Part shown: positions 44,168 through 52,708 of the stretch, piece after piece
How the letters are laid out: the number at the start of each line of letters is the position of its first letter
Numbering within the stretch: position 1 is the first letter of the stretch
Assembly (NCBI RefSeq): GCF_015709225.1
Contig: NZ_JADNRS010000049.1
Coordinates: forward strand, 1 to 64,000
Source of the DNA: Acholeplasma laidlawii
GTDB lineage: Bacteria > Bacillota_I > Bacilli_A > Acholeplasmatales > Acholeplasmataceae
Direction of reading: 5' to 3'
DNA: 64,000 nt
Notes under the pieces: generated by a model
What the model was told of the DNA's origin: nothing
Database searches by the model: none
What the model saw: only the letters and a program-made list of their open reading frames with translations
Translations under genes and position numbers: made by a program

Positions 44168-45148
44168 ATGGAACAAAATACAAGAAGGCAAGAAATCATT
44201 CAGGAAAACTTCTTTAGTTATTTAAAGTTAAAAGGTATCACAATGTCAGCTTATGCACAAGCAAACGATTTAGATAGGACACTTTTATCCAAATGGAAAA
44301 GCGGTGTTTCTAACATGAGTCCTGAACATATTTATCAAGCTGCTTCTTATTTTAGTATAAGTGTTAATGAACTTTACTACACTAAAAATGAACTTTTAAG
44401 AATCGAGGCAGTAGAAACTGGATTTGAACCTCAAATACCACAAAAAATAAAACTATTTCTAAATTATAAACCATTCTTTAAAAAACCTTTTGTTTTGATT
44501 GCTTTATTATTAATAATCGCTGTAACACTGACTTTTATTGCTGACATTTTAAAGTTAAAGAGCGAGTATTTTATGGTACTCGTGTTAAGTACTATGATTA
44601 TTTCATTATTTATTGTTATGAGATATCTTAGGAAGAAAGAACAATTTATTATTAATTATACCGACGATATATATTATCAAGCTAAATTGGAAGAGCCAGT
44701 TTCAGTTAAAATGCATATTTACAGTAGAATCACCATGTTTATACTCATGATTATGTTACTTGTATTCAATTTATTGTCATTAAGCCAATTAGATGAATCG
44801 CTGTTTCAAATCATTGGTTTATATATAGTAATTCTTATGTTCTATATGATGGTCTTAATTGTATCTATTGTGCATCTACCATTTAGATTTAAAACAATCC
44901 GTTATGATAATCAGCTAGAAGGTTACGATTTAAGTTTTTTACTTATAAGTTTAGGATCTTTTCAACTTGTTTATTTTCTTTTTACATTGTTGATTAACAC
45001 GATAAATATTGCCACACTTATATTAAGTTGTATATTGTATATTATAAATATTATAGATTTTATCAATATCTCTAAGTACTATAATCAATATGACATTATA
45101 TTTGATGCCTATGGTAATCCACCTCAAAAACTTTATAAAGACAAATAG
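44168..45148 (+). CDS. helix-turn-helix membrane protein
   Basis: A 326-residue protein with an N-terminal XRE-like helix-turn-helix (about residues 8-70: FFSYLKLKGITMSAYAQAN, then RTLLSKWKSGVSNMSPEHI) joined to about six membrane helices in three pairs (roughly 105-125, 135-155, 190-210, 218-240, 260-280, 282-300). This layout suggests a membrane-tethered DNA-binding regulator. Signal and targets are unknown, and I do not recognise the membrane family. GAGGAG precedes the ATG. It is probably monocistronic, between two terminators. Confidence 0.7.
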   Translation: MEQNTRRQEIIQENFFSYLKLKGITMSAYAQANDLDRTLLSKWKSGVSNMSPEHIYQAASYFSISVNELYYTKNELLRIEAVETGFEPQIPQKIKLFLNYKPFFKKPFVLIALLLIIAVTLTFIADILKLKSEYFMVLVLSTMIISLFIVMRYLRKKEQFIINYTDDIYYQAKLEEPVSVKMHIYSRITMFILMIMLLVFNLLSLSQLDESLFQIIGLYIVILMFYMMVLIVSIVHLPFRFKTIRYDNQLEGYDLSFLLISLGSFQLVYFLFTLLINTINIATLILSCILYIINIIDFINISKYYNQYDIIFDAYGNPPQKLYKDK

Positions 45149-45155
45149 TTGAAGA

Positions 45156-45196
45156 ATTGTCACAATCATATTAAAGATGTTGCTATATTGTCACAA
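45156..45196 (+). repeat. paired ATTGTCACAA direct repeats
   Basis: ATTGTCACAA occurs at 45156-45165 and 45187-45196, 31 bases apart (about three helical turns). Each contains the palindrome TTGTCACAA. The second overlaps the terminator loop. Confidence 0.45.
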
Positions 45197-45207
45197 CGTC
45201 TTTTTTT
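45173..45207 (+). terminator. terminator after the HTH-membrane gene
   Basis: AAAGATGTTG (45173-45182) pairs with CAACGTCTTT (45194-45203) with one G-U, then TTTT. A TATAAT for the next gene is at 45223-45228. Confidence 0.75.
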
Positions 45208-45270
45208 ATTGTTTTATGCCACTATAATAGGTTTATCGATAAAAGATAACTTGAAAAGAGGGCATAAAAA

Positions 45271-46029
45271 ATGGCACGAAGAAAAAAGAACCAAACGGAT
45301 ATATTAGATATTTTTATAGGTGTTACATCACTACTTGTAACACTAATTACACTTATGATGAACCTATTCATTAAATTGATTTGTTTTATCTATGATGTAA
45401 TTACCATCTATCAAAGCGGATATAAGAAGAAATCAGGCAACGGATTCTTTAAAACCTATTTTAACAAAGGTCATATGGGTGAGTTTAGATTATATCGTAA
45501 ACTAAAAAGACTAATGAAGGCAGAGGATATGATATATACAAATATTTACTTACCTGGTTTAAATACGACACATACAGAACTAGATCTATTAGTTGTAAGC
45601 AAAAAAGGTTTAATCGTATATGAAGTTAAAAACTATGGAGGCTATATTTATGGTTCTAAACAAGATACGCATTGGACACAAGTTCTAAATCATTTTAGTA
45701 AACACAAATTCTATAATCCGTTACGACAAAACTATGCACACCATAAAGCACTAGAAAACTATTTAGCAATTCCATTTGAATCGGTCTATCCAGTGGTTAG
45801 CTTTTCAAATCGAAGTAGGTTAAGTAAAATTAAAGTGGATGACACAGCGCGTGTAATGCAGACAAAAGATACGATTAAATATACAAAAGATATATTAACC
45901 CATGGACCAGATATATTTAGTGATGATATGTTAAGTGAAATTAAATCTAGATTAGAACTGGCCATATTGAAAGATCAATCAACGAAGACGAATCATGTAA
46001 ATGAGGTTATCCAGTTGATTAAAAAATGA
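45271..46029 (+). CDS. NERD-domain protein with N-terminal membrane anchor
   Basis: A 252-residue protein. A hydrophobic segment (about residues 12-46) anchors it, and a NERD (nuclease-related) domain occupies about residues 65-185: GHMGEFRLYRKLKRL, then LPGLNTTHTELDLLVVSKKGL and VYEVKNYGGYIYG. The E-x-D and E-V-K residues match the PD-(D/E)xK nuclease core. DNA cleavage is inferred from family. AGAGGG precedes the ATG. It is an isolated single gene, so neighbours give no further clue. Confidence 0.82.
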   Translation: MARRKKNQTDILDIFIGVTSLLVTLITLMMNLFIKLICFIYDVITIYQSGYKKKSGNGFFKTYFNKGHMGEFRLYRKLKRLMKAEDMIYTNIYLPGLNTTHTELDLLVVSKKGLIVYEVKNYGGYIYGSKQDTHWTQVLNHFSKHKFYNPLRQNYAHHKALENYLAIPFESVYPVVSFSNRSRLSKIKVDDTARVMQTKDTIKYTKDILTHGPDIFSDDMLSEIKSRLELAILKDQSTKTNHVNEVIQLIKK

Positions 46030-46065
46030 TGGAGTAAGGGCGGGGAACCTTAAGTAGCGCCATGT

Positions 46066-46100
46066 AAAAACACCTATTTGATATCAGTAGGTGTTTTTAT
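46066..46100 (+). terminator. terminator of the NERD gene
   Basis: AAAAACACCTA (46066-46076) pairs with TAGGTGTTTTT (46088-46098). Between the stop and this hairpin, a GGCG/CGCC pair (about 46039-46061) may form another small fold. Confidence 0.88.
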
Positions 46101-46106
46101 TATAAA

Positions 46107-46137
46107 AAAACGTCTAAACTTTTAAGTTTAAACGTTT
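46107..46137 (-). terminator. terminator of the CYTH gene
   Basis: AAACGTCTAAACTT pairs with AAGTTTAAACGTTT across a two-base loop; a T-run follows on the minus strand. Confidence 0.8.
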
Positions 46138-46146
46138 GTTAAGTAT

Positions 46147-46704
46147 TTATAGAGTTGGTACAACACAAAGTAGTGCGCGTTCGCTTTTTCTCTTGGTTTG
46201 TTCAAATTCAATATTGAATTTGTGTAACATCTTGTTAAAGATTTCTAAACCAGTTTCAAAATGATCTGCTTCGTATTCAAGTTCGTAATCGGTTCTACCG
46301 CAATACTCATTATAATCTAAGAATAGAATACCACCCATGTAAGGTGTAGATGCTCTAAAGTTGTCTAATGATGTTTGGAAATATACATGATAATCAATTT
46401 GTTCAAAGAATTCTTTTGTATGGAATCCGTCTTTTTTCATCTTTTCAGCTTGTTCAGCATCAATTAAGACATGATACTCAAATGAACCTGTTTCACTTTG
46501 AGACTTTAACGTCAATTTAAATGCATCTCTTTTATGTCTGATTCTAAGAACCATAGAGCGCTTGTTTAAATCAAGGTCAGGTGTATCAAAATAGTAGTTA
46601 GTTTGTTTGAAAACATTTTGGTCTAATTCAAATATATTAATAAGTTCATCATATTTTTCTTTAGTGATGCGTGTTTTAAATTCAATTTCTACATTCATGT
46701 GCAT
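46147..46704 (-). CDS. CYTH-domain protein
   Basis: A 185-residue CYTH (CyaB/thiamine triphosphatase-like) protein that folds as a triphosphate tunnel. The signature ExExK is E6-x-E8-x-K10 (VEIEFK), followed by YYFDTPDLDL, then RSMVLRIRHKRDAFKLTLKS with the basic tunnel residues. It probably hydrolyses inorganic triphosphate, thiamine triphosphate or a nucleotide; the substrate is open. AGAGG precedes the ATG. It is divergent from gapA. Confidence 0.87.
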   Translation of the reverse strand: MHMNVEIEFKTRITKEKYDELINIFELDQNVFKQTNYYFDTPDLDLNKRSMVLRIRHKRDAFKLTLKSQSETGSFEYHVLIDAEQAEKMKKDGFHTKEFFEQIDYHVYFQTSLDNFRASTPYMGGILFLDYNEYCGRTDYELEYEADHFETGLEIFNKMLHKFNIEFEQTKRKSERALLCVVPTL

Positions 46705-46772
46705 TATAATATACCTCTTGTAAACAATTATATCATAGTTGTATTATTTTTTAAATAATGGGGATTATGGTA

Positions 46773-46786
46773 AGTAAACGTTTACA
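46773..46786 (+). promoter_or_regulatory. cre-like palindrome upstream of gapA
   Basis: AGTAAACGTTTACA with a perfect 12-base palindrome GTAAACGTTTAC (46774-46785). It ends two bases before the gapA -35, a position typical of activator or RNA-polymerase-contacting sites. Confidence 0.6.
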
Positions 46787-46788
46787 AT

Positions 46789-46817
46789 TTGAAATTATCT
46801 TAAAATACGAGCATAAT
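46789..46817 (+). promoter_or_regulatory. promoter of gapA
   Basis: TTGAAA (46789-46794) and CATAAT (46812-46817), spacing 17; a TAAAAT at 46831-46836 could be an alternative -10. Confidence 0.45.
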
Positions 46818-46875
46818 AAAATAATTATGATAAAATAGTAGTGAATAAAAATCAAAATATTAGGAGGAATTACAT

Positions 46876-47889
46876 ATGGCTATCAAAGTAGCAATTAACG
46901 GATTTGGTCGTATTGGTAGACTTGCGTTTCGTTTAATGGTAGATAACCCAGCATTTGATGTTGTGGCAATCAACGATTTAACGGATACAGAAACTCTTGC
47001 TTACCTTTTAAAGTATGATACAGCTCAAGGTCCTTTCAAAGGTCATGAAGTATCAACAAACGGAGATAAATTAGTAGTTGATGGTAAATCAATCACTGTT
47101 TACGCTCAAAAAGATCCATCTGAGTTACCATGGGGTACACTTGGTGTTGACGTAGTATTAGAGTCAACTGGATTATTCACATCAGCTGAAAAAGCTGGTT
47201 TACACATCAAAGCGGGTGCTAAGAAAGTTGTAGTTTCTGCACCAGCAACAGGTGAAGGCGTTAAAACTGTTGTTTACAACGTTAACGACAACATCTTAGA
47301 TGGAACTGAAACTATCGTTTCAGCTGCATCATGTACAACTAATGCTTTAGCTCCTTTAGCAAAAGTTTTAGATGATAACTTTGGTATCGTTAAAGGTTTC
47401 ATGACTACTGTTCATGCTTACACTAATGACCAATCATTAATGGATCAACCACACAAAAAAGGTTTCATGTCAAGACGTGGACGTGCTGCTGCTTCTAGCA
47501 TCATCCCATCTTCAACAGGAGCTGCTGCTGCAATCGGTTTAGTATTACCTCAATTAAAAGGTAAATTAGACGGAACAGCTTTACGTGTACCTACAATTAC
47601 TGGTTCAATCGTTGACTTAACAGTTGAATTAGGTAAAGAAGTGACATTAGCTGAAATTGATGCTGCTTTCAAAGCTGCTGCTAACGAATCATTACAATAT
47701 CAACCAGATCCAATCGTATCTGCTGATGTAATCGGTTCACACTTCGGATCAATTTATGATGCAAACACAACTCAAATCTTAAAAACAGATGCTAAATTTG
47801 TTAAAGTTATGGGTTGGTATGATAATGAAATGTCATATACTGCTCAACTTATCAGAGTTATGGCAAAAATCGCTAATTTAACTAAGTAA
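46876..47889 (+). CDS. gapA: glyceraldehyde-3-phosphate dehydrogenase
   Basis: Glycolytic NAD-dependent dehydrogenase, 337 residues. The NAD-binding start is IKVAINGFGRIGRLAFRL, and the catalytic cysteine is C153 in SAASCTTNALAPL. TVHAYTNDQSLMDQPHKK and WYDNEMSYTAQLIR are family segments. Codons are strongly biased, as expected for an abundant protein. AGGAGG precedes the ATG. It is monocistronic, away from pgk and tpiA, but shares a cre-like element with the putative CcpA network. Confidence 0.97.
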   Translation: MAIKVAINGFGRIGRLAFRLMVDNPAFDVVAINDLTDTETLAYLLKYDTAQGPFKGHEVSTNGDKLVVDGKSITVYAQKDPSELPWGTLGVDVVLESTGLFTSAEKAGLHIKAGAKKVVVSAPATGEGVKTVVYNVNDNILDGTETIVSAASCTTNALAPLAKVLDDNFGIVKGFMTTVHAYTNDQSLMDQPHKKGFMSRRGRAAASSIIPSSTGAAAAIGLVLPQLKGKLDGTALRVPTITGSIVDLTVELGKEVTLAEIDAAFKAAANESLQYQPDPIVSADVIGSHFGSIYDANTTQILKTDAKFVKVMGWYDNEMSYTAQLIRVMAKIANLTK

Positions 47890-47905
47890 GATAGCAATCG
47901 ATTTC

Positions 47906-47934
47906 ACCCCGTAGCCTAGGTTGCGGGGTTTTAT
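47906..47934 (+). terminator. terminator of gapA
   Basis: ACCCCG (47906-47911) pairs with CGGGGT (47924-47929), followed by TTTATC, with partial pairing of the TA/TG inner bases. Confidence 0.85.
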
Positions 47935-47945
47935 CTATTTTACCC

Positions 47946-47974
47946 TTGTAATTTAAAAAGCATAGGACTATAAT
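47946..47974 (+). promoter_or_regulatory. promoter of the V/A-ATPase operon
   Basis: TTGTAA (47946-47951) and TATAAT (47969-47974), spacing 17. The leader is about 90 bases. Confidence 0.6.
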
Positions 47975-48068
47975 GAAAAAGGTATAAAAATATGCTATGA
48001 TATACATAACAATGCATAAATGTAAACGGCAGAAATAAAAGTAAGTAAAAGAAGGCGAATAAAAGACT

Positions 48069-48385
48069 ATGAAAACATTAATTCGTGAGGTTATTCAACT
48101 CGATCAACAAGCTAGATTAGAAATTGAAAAACTAAAAAAAGAAAAAGAAGAACTCTTCAATTCCTTTAAAGAAATGAAGGCGGATTTAAAAAATCAACAA
48201 CTACTTGAACTTGAAAAACAAACCAAGCAATTAGAGGTTGATGCCCAAATACTATTCGAACAACGTCTTGTTCAATACCAAAAAAAAATGCCATTAGGGA
48301 AGCAAACATCGTTAAGCAATATGAAGCGAATAAAGATGTTTGGCTTAAAGAACTAATGGATTTTATATTAGGTGAAGATAATTGA
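48069..48385 (+). CDS. ntpF: V/A-type ATPase peripheral stalk subunit (G/H, NtpF-like), -1 frame change at A9
   Basis: A coiled-coil stalk subunit expected to pair with subunit E. Frame 0 from 48069 reads a continuous Lys/Glu/Gln coiled coil to Lys73, then leaves it after nine A residues (48280-48288) and ends at 48356 with an unrelated basic tail. The -1 frame from 48287 continues sensibly (NAIREANIVKQYEANK, ending WLKELMDFILGEDN) to TGA at 48383-48385. That gives 105 residues, the usual size. The TGA overlaps the TTG start of ntpC by two bases, as coupled genes do. Either programmed/transcriptional slippage restores it, or the gene or read is broken. The start has only a weak ribosome-binding site. 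Confidence 0.75.
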
Positions 48386-49413
48386 TTGGCGCACATAATG
48401 CACTAATTACTAAGATTAAGACCATTCGTGCGAATGCCTTAAAATCTAGTGATTATGATGAACTACTTAAAAAAAGATCACTTTCTGATGTATCTTCATT
48501 CTTGAAGAAACATCCAGGATATCAAGATATTTTAAGTAAGGTTTCAGAAAATACAATTAATAGAAGTCGACTTGAAGGTCTCATTCGTCGTCAAAAATTT
48601 AATGATTTAATGCGTATCATTAAATTCTTAAAGATGAAAGATCAATCTTTTTATTTGCTTAGTCTTCTGCATCAAGAACATGAAGTACTATTATCTATGA
48701 TACGTAGTTTTATTTCTAGTGAAGTATATGATGTTGTTAAAGATTTACCGGTCTACTTTAACCAGTATTCCAAAATTGATTTTGAAGCAATCGCACTCAC
48801 TAAAAATTTAGCTGAATTTGTCGAGGCATTAAAAGGCACTAAATATCAAGAGATGTTAAAGAGTTTTAGAAATGTTAAAAATGAAGACATTAAGTATTAT
48901 GAATTTGAAGCTTTATTTGAAAATGATTATTACGATTATGCCTTTACTCACATTCAAAAACATTACAAAGGTAATCGTAAAAAAGAATTAGAAGATGTTT
49001 TCAAATCCAAAATTGAAATTGAAAACATCACTAAGATTTATCGTTTAAAGAAATATTATAAAGTCAATAATTTAGAGATTAAATCGACACTGATCCCAAC
49101 CAATAGAATTGGTGAAGAAAAGTTAGAACAAATCTTAAAAGTAGAAGATCCAAATCAAATATTAAATCGCATTATTGAAATGGGCGATAAAACATTTGTG
49201 GGTGAACAAGACCAAATATATCTAGAATATTTTACAGATCATATGCAATATAAGATTGCAAGTAAACTAATGTATTACGGTACACATCCATCTATGGTCT
49301 TCTTAGGTTATATGATTTTATCAGATTTAGAAGTAAGCAATTTAATTCACTTAATAGAAGGTATTAGATACAGTGTACCAGAGAGTGAAATCAGAACCAT
49401 GATGGTATTTTAG
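48382..49413 (+). CDS. ntpC: V/A-type ATPase subunit C
   Basis: Central-axis adaptor linking the D/F shaft to the membrane rotor, 343 residues, all-helical. The start IGAHNALITKIKTIRANALKS and the recurring YYEFEALFENDYYDYAF-type helices (cited for pattern) fit the AtpC/NtpC family. The start is TTG at 48382 and overlaps the stop of the frame-shifted upstream reading. Position second in a nine-gene cluster supports the call. Confidence 0.87.
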   Translation: MIGAHNALITKIKTIRANALKSSDYDELLKKRSLSDVSSFLKKHPGYQDILSKVSENTINRSRLEGLIRRQKFNDLMRIIKFLKMKDQSFYLLSLLHQEHEVLLSMIRSFISSEVYDVVKDLPVYFNQYSKIDFEAIALTKNLAEFVEALKGTKYQEMLKSFRNVKNEDIKYYEFEALFENDYYDYAFTHIQKHYKGNRKKELEDVFKSKIEIENITKIYRLKKYYKVNNLEIKSTLIPTNRIGEEKLEQILKVEDPNQILNRIIEMGDKTFVGEQDQIYLEYFTDHMQYKIASKLMYYGTHPSMVFLGYMILSDLEVSNLIHLIEGIRYSVPESEIRTMMVF

Positions 49414-49421
49414 AGGTCCTT

Positions 49422-51335
49422 ATGATAACAAAAATGAAATTAGTCAACTTAACAGCGGATAAGCGTATGGTCGATGAAGTCTTAAGAAGATTCATTGATT
49501 TTTCAGGGTTCCATCCAGTAGATAATCAAAAGATCTTAAGTACTGTGCATGGTTCAACTACTTTTGAGGGTACAAACCCTGCAACAGAGTTACTTGAACA
49601 AATCCATGAGATTGAAGAAGAACTTAACTTAACCTTACTTCCTGTTAAAACAAGAAAATTAAAAACAACTTTAGATGATATGCATCAATATATTTTAAAA
49701 TCTCACCAAGAATTTAAGACAGAATTTGATGATATTAAGGCATTAGAGCAAGAAAACTCTAATATATTGATTGCTTTAAAGCAATTAGAAAATTTAGCGG
49801 ATTTAGAATTATCATTTGATGATTTATTCTCTGCTAAGTTTGTTACTGTACGTATTGGTAAACTACCTTTTGATAGTATCGAACGTATTAGTTATTATAG
49901 TCATAAACCATTTATCTTTATTCCTTTTACTGAAGAAAAAGAAACAAAGGAATTATGGTGTCTATATTTAACTTCTAATGAATATAAACGTGAAATTGAT
50001 AACTTATTTACTTCCCTATACTTTGAGCGTGTTTACATTCCTGACTTTGTACATGGTACACCAGAAAATGCTCAAGAAGCATTAAGAGAAGTGATTAAGA
50101 AAAACGAACAAGAGATTAAAGAGTTTAGACAGATTTTAATTGATTTAGTACAAAAGTATCAAGAGCGCCTAGGTATTATTAAAGGTGAATTAGAGTTTAT
50201 TGATTTAATGTATAAATCAAGACGTCACGTTGTATTACTGGGTGACAGAATGTCGATTTCCGGGTTTGTTGAAGCAAATAAAGTAGCTCAGTTTGAAAAG
50301 TTATTTGATGGTTTAGCCAACTTAAGTGTCGATGCATCAGAAGCTCAAAGTGATAGACGTTTTACACCACCTACTAAACTTAAAAACAATTGGTTTAGTA
50401 AACCATTTGAAACTTATGTTGAAATGTATGGTATTCCAACCTATGGTAGTATTGATCCAACCAACTTAATGGCAATCACTTATACCTTATTATTTGGTAT
50501 GATGTTTGGTGATTTAGGTCAAGGCTTATTATTATCACTTATTGGGTTCTTATTAGGTAAGTTTAAAAATTGGAGTTTAGGTCCAATTATTGCTAGAATC
50601 GGCTTAAGTGGCGCATTCTTCGGACTTATTTATGGTGAATTTTTCGGTAACCAAGACTTCTTAATGCCACTTTATGATTGGCTAGGTATTGATTTCTTAC
50701 CTTTCCACGCGATGTCATCTAGTAATACGATGACACTTGTATTACTGAGTGTGAGCTTTGGTGCGATGTTATTATTAATGTCGATATTTGTAAGCACATT
50801 CTATAAGTTTAAACTTAAAGAATATGCAAAAGCAATCGCCTCCCCTAATGGTTTAGCTGGTCTTATATTTTATGGTTATATCTTAGTGGGTATCGCAGGT
50901 GGTATGTTGTTACAAATTCCTGGATTGTTCTCAATTATTCCAATCATATTATTCATTGGTATACCAGTTATACTGATGTTCTTACAAGAACCAATCGAAC
51001 GTAAATTCCATGGGGAAGCAATGTTTCCTGATGGTGTTGGTGGATTCTTAACAGAGGCAGTATTTGAAATGTTTGAAATTATATTAAGTTATGTAACAAA
51101 TACCTTATCATTCTTACGTGTTGCCGGATTCGTCTTAGTGCATGCTGGGTTAATGATGGTTGTTAATACTTTAGCAAATGATGGTACAAACCTTGTTGTC
51201 TTAGTATTAGGTAACTTATTTGTTATGGGTCTTGAAGGTTTACTAGTAAGTATTCAAGTATTAAGATTAGAGTTTTATGAAATGTTTTCACGTTACTATG
51301 ATGGTGACGGAATAGTGTTTAATCCAATATCTTAG
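49422..51335 (+). CDS. ntpI: V/A-type ATPase subunit I (a)
   Basis: Membrane stator subunit carrying the ion half-channels, 637 residues. The N-terminal soluble half (about residues 1-330) contains coiled-coil stretches, and the C-terminal half has seven to eight helices. The key arginine is in the FLRVAGFVLVHAGLMMV region (about residue 565). SIDPTNLMAITYTLLFGMMFGDLG is the conserved entry into the membrane domain (cited for PTNLMA and FGMMFGDLG). It is 8 bases after ntpC. Confidence 0.93.
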   Translation: MITKMKLVNLTADKRMVDEVLRRFIDFSGFHPVDNQKILSTVHGSTTFEGTNPATELLEQIHEIEEELNLTLLPVKTRKLKTTLDDMHQYILKSHQEFKTEFDDIKALEQENSNILIALKQLENLADLELSFDDLFSAKFVTVRIGKLPFDSIERISYYSHKPFIFIPFTEEKETKELWCLYLTSNEYKREIDNLFTSLYFERVYIPDFVHGTPENAQEALREVIKKNEQEIKEFRQILIDLVQKYQERLGIIKGELEFIDLMYKSRRHVVLLGDRMSISGFVEANKVAQFEKLFDGLANLSVDASEAQSDRRFTPPTKLKNNWFSKPFETYVEMYGIPTYGSIDPTNLMAITYTLLFGMMFGDLGQGLLLSLIGFLLGKFKNWSLGPIIARIGLSGAFFGLIYGEFFGNQDFLMPLYDWLGIDFLPFHAMSSSNTMTLVLLSVSFGAMLLLMSIFVSTFYKFKLKEYAKAIASPNGLAGLIFYGYILVGIAGGMLLQIPGLFSIIPIILFIGIPVILMFLQEPIERKFHGEAMFPDGVGGFLTEAVFEMFEIILSYVTNTLSFLRVAGFVLVHAGLMMVVNTLANDGTNLVVLVLGNLFVMGLEGLLVSIQVLRLEFYEMFSRYYDGDGIVFNPIS

Positions 51336-51347
51336 GAGGAAAGAATT

Positions 51348-51800
51348 ATGGAATGGATTTTATTAAGTATCATCGTGTTAGGGGTAATCTTTATCGCATT
51401 ACCTTTAGTTAAAGTTTTTAAGGGTTCAGTATCTGCTTTATCAGCTAAAAAAAGAATTATGTTACACATTGGTTTATTTGCAACATTCTTCTTTACAGTA
51501 GCAATCATTGCACCTTTTGCATTTGCAGCTGAGTTTGCAACTCCAGGTGTAGCTGAATCAGGATTTTTCTATCAAGCAGCAGCATTTGGTTATTTAGGTG
51601 CAGCAATCTCAACTGGTGCATCAGCACTTGGTGCGGGTATTGCGGTTGCAGCTGCAGCGCCAGCAGCGATTGGTGCTATTTCTGAAAATCCAAAAAACTT
51701 AGGTAAATCATTAATCTTCGTTGCTTTAGGCGAAGGGGTTGCGATTTACGGTATGTTAATTTCTATCTTGATTTTAAATACGATTCCAGCAATCGCTTAA
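51348..51800 (+). CDS. ntpK: V/A-type ATPase subunit K (rotor ring c)
   Basis: Proteolipid of the rotor ring, 150 residues. The conserved hairpin is in the C-terminal two helices: FGYLGAAISTGASALGAGIA and then SLIFVALGEGVAIYGMLIS with ion-binding Glu129. Two further hydrophobic segments (about residues 3-20 and 38-62) precede it but lack a second Glu, so one ion site per protomer. The Gln/Thr pattern of sodium-binding E. hirae NtpK is not evident, which favours protons; this is weak inference. AGGAGG precedes the ATG. Confidence 0.93.
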   Translation: MEWILLSIIVLGVIFIALPLVKVFKGSVSALSAKKRIMLHIGLFATFFFTVAIIAPFAFAAEFATPGVAESGFFYQAAAFGYLGAAISTGASALGAGIAVAAAAPAAIGAISENPKNLGKSLIFVALGEGVAIYGMLISILILNTIPAIA

Positions 51801-51816
51801 TTAAAGGGAAATTATC

Positions 51817-52131
51817 ATGAGGTTTTATCTTTTAAGTGACAACGTAGACACATTAGTCGGGTTAAGATTAGTAGGCATCGAAGGTGAAGTCATCCATGAG
51901 AAAACACACCTTGTTGAGACATTAAAAACAATCACGCAAGATGAATCGATTGCGATTGTTTTACTCACTACCAAGGTCGTTTTACTGGCACCTGAATTAA
52001 TATCCGAATTAAAACTTAGAAATCAAAACCCATTATTTATAGAAATACCAGACAGACACGGAAAATCAAATATGGGTGAGAGTGTCGATGATTATGTATC
52101 TAAAGCAATCGGTGTAAAACTAACAAAGTAG
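51817..52131 (+). CDS. ntpG: V/A-type ATPase subunit F (NtpG)
   Basis: Small central-stalk subunit, 104 residues, with a Rossmann-like alternating pattern: FYLLSDNVDTLVGLRLVGIEG at the start (cited for its L-x-D-x-x-T-x-x-G-x-R-x-x-G pattern), then ESIAIVLLTTKV and NPLFIEIPDRHGK. It lies between subunits K and E, 16 bases after ntpK. Together with subunit D it forms the rotating shaft. Confidence 0.9.
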   Translation: MRFYLLSDNVDTLVGLRLVGIEGEVIHEKTHLVETLKTITQDESIAIVLLTTKVVLLAPELISELKLRNQNPLFIEIPDRHGKSNMGESVDDYVSKAIGVKLTK

Positions 52132-52138
52132 GTGTATC

Positions 52139-52708
52139 ATGAAATTTAACAATAACGAAGAATTAAGTAAATATTTCAAAACAGCCATTGAAAAGGAATC
52201 TAGTCTTGAAATTGAAACTTTAAGAACTGAAATTGAAGGTATGAAGTCAGAAGCACGCCAAAAATTCAAAAAAGAACTTGAAGAAGAAAAGTTAGATATC
52301 TTATCAAGTCGTGCTAGAGATATTTACAAGCAATACCAAGAAGAACTATCAGTTAAGCAACGTACGCTTGATCTTTTAGTTATGGAAAAAAGAATGCATT
52401 TGATTGATGAATTATTTGATACGCTTGAAGAAAAAATAAAAGAATTTAGAAAAACACCAGAAAGCGTTAAGTGGTTTAAGAAAAAACTAACCAAGTATGA
52501 TCTTAAATCTTTTGATACGATAGAGTTAAACCCATTAGATAAAGATATTGCACCTAGCCACTTGAAGGTGAAGTTAAATCCTAATATACGTGCAGGCTTT
52601 ATTCTTTATAATGAAAATTTAAACCGCTTAGTTGTTGAAACAATTTCTTCAAATTTAGAAGAAGCACGTAAATACTTCTATGAAAATGCGAAATGGTTTA
52701 GTGAGTAG
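52139..52708 (+). CDS. ntpE: V/A-type ATPase subunit E
   Basis: Peripheral stalk subunit, 189 residues. A long charged coiled coil (about residues 10-105) precedes a C-terminal globular domain (NIRAGFILYNENLNRLVVET, about residues 148-167; the G-F-I pattern is typical). It pairs with the G/H subunit encoded at the head of the operon, so a defect there would unbalance the stalk. The stop is immediately followed by the ntpA ATG. Confidence 0.9.
   Translation: MKFNNNEELSKYFKTAIEKESSLEIETLRTEIEGMKSEARQKFKKELEEEKLDILSSRARDIYKQYQEELSVKQRTLDLLVMEKRMHLIDELFDTLEEKIKEFRKTPESVKWFKKKLTKYDLKSFDTIELNPLDKDIAPSHLKVKLNPNIRAGFILYNENLNRLVVETISSNLEEARKYFYENAKWFSE

Noticed and set aside
48018-48032. TGTAAACGGCAGAA-like sequence before the V-ATPase genes as cre
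   Set aside because: Only the left half matches; the right half has no pairing.
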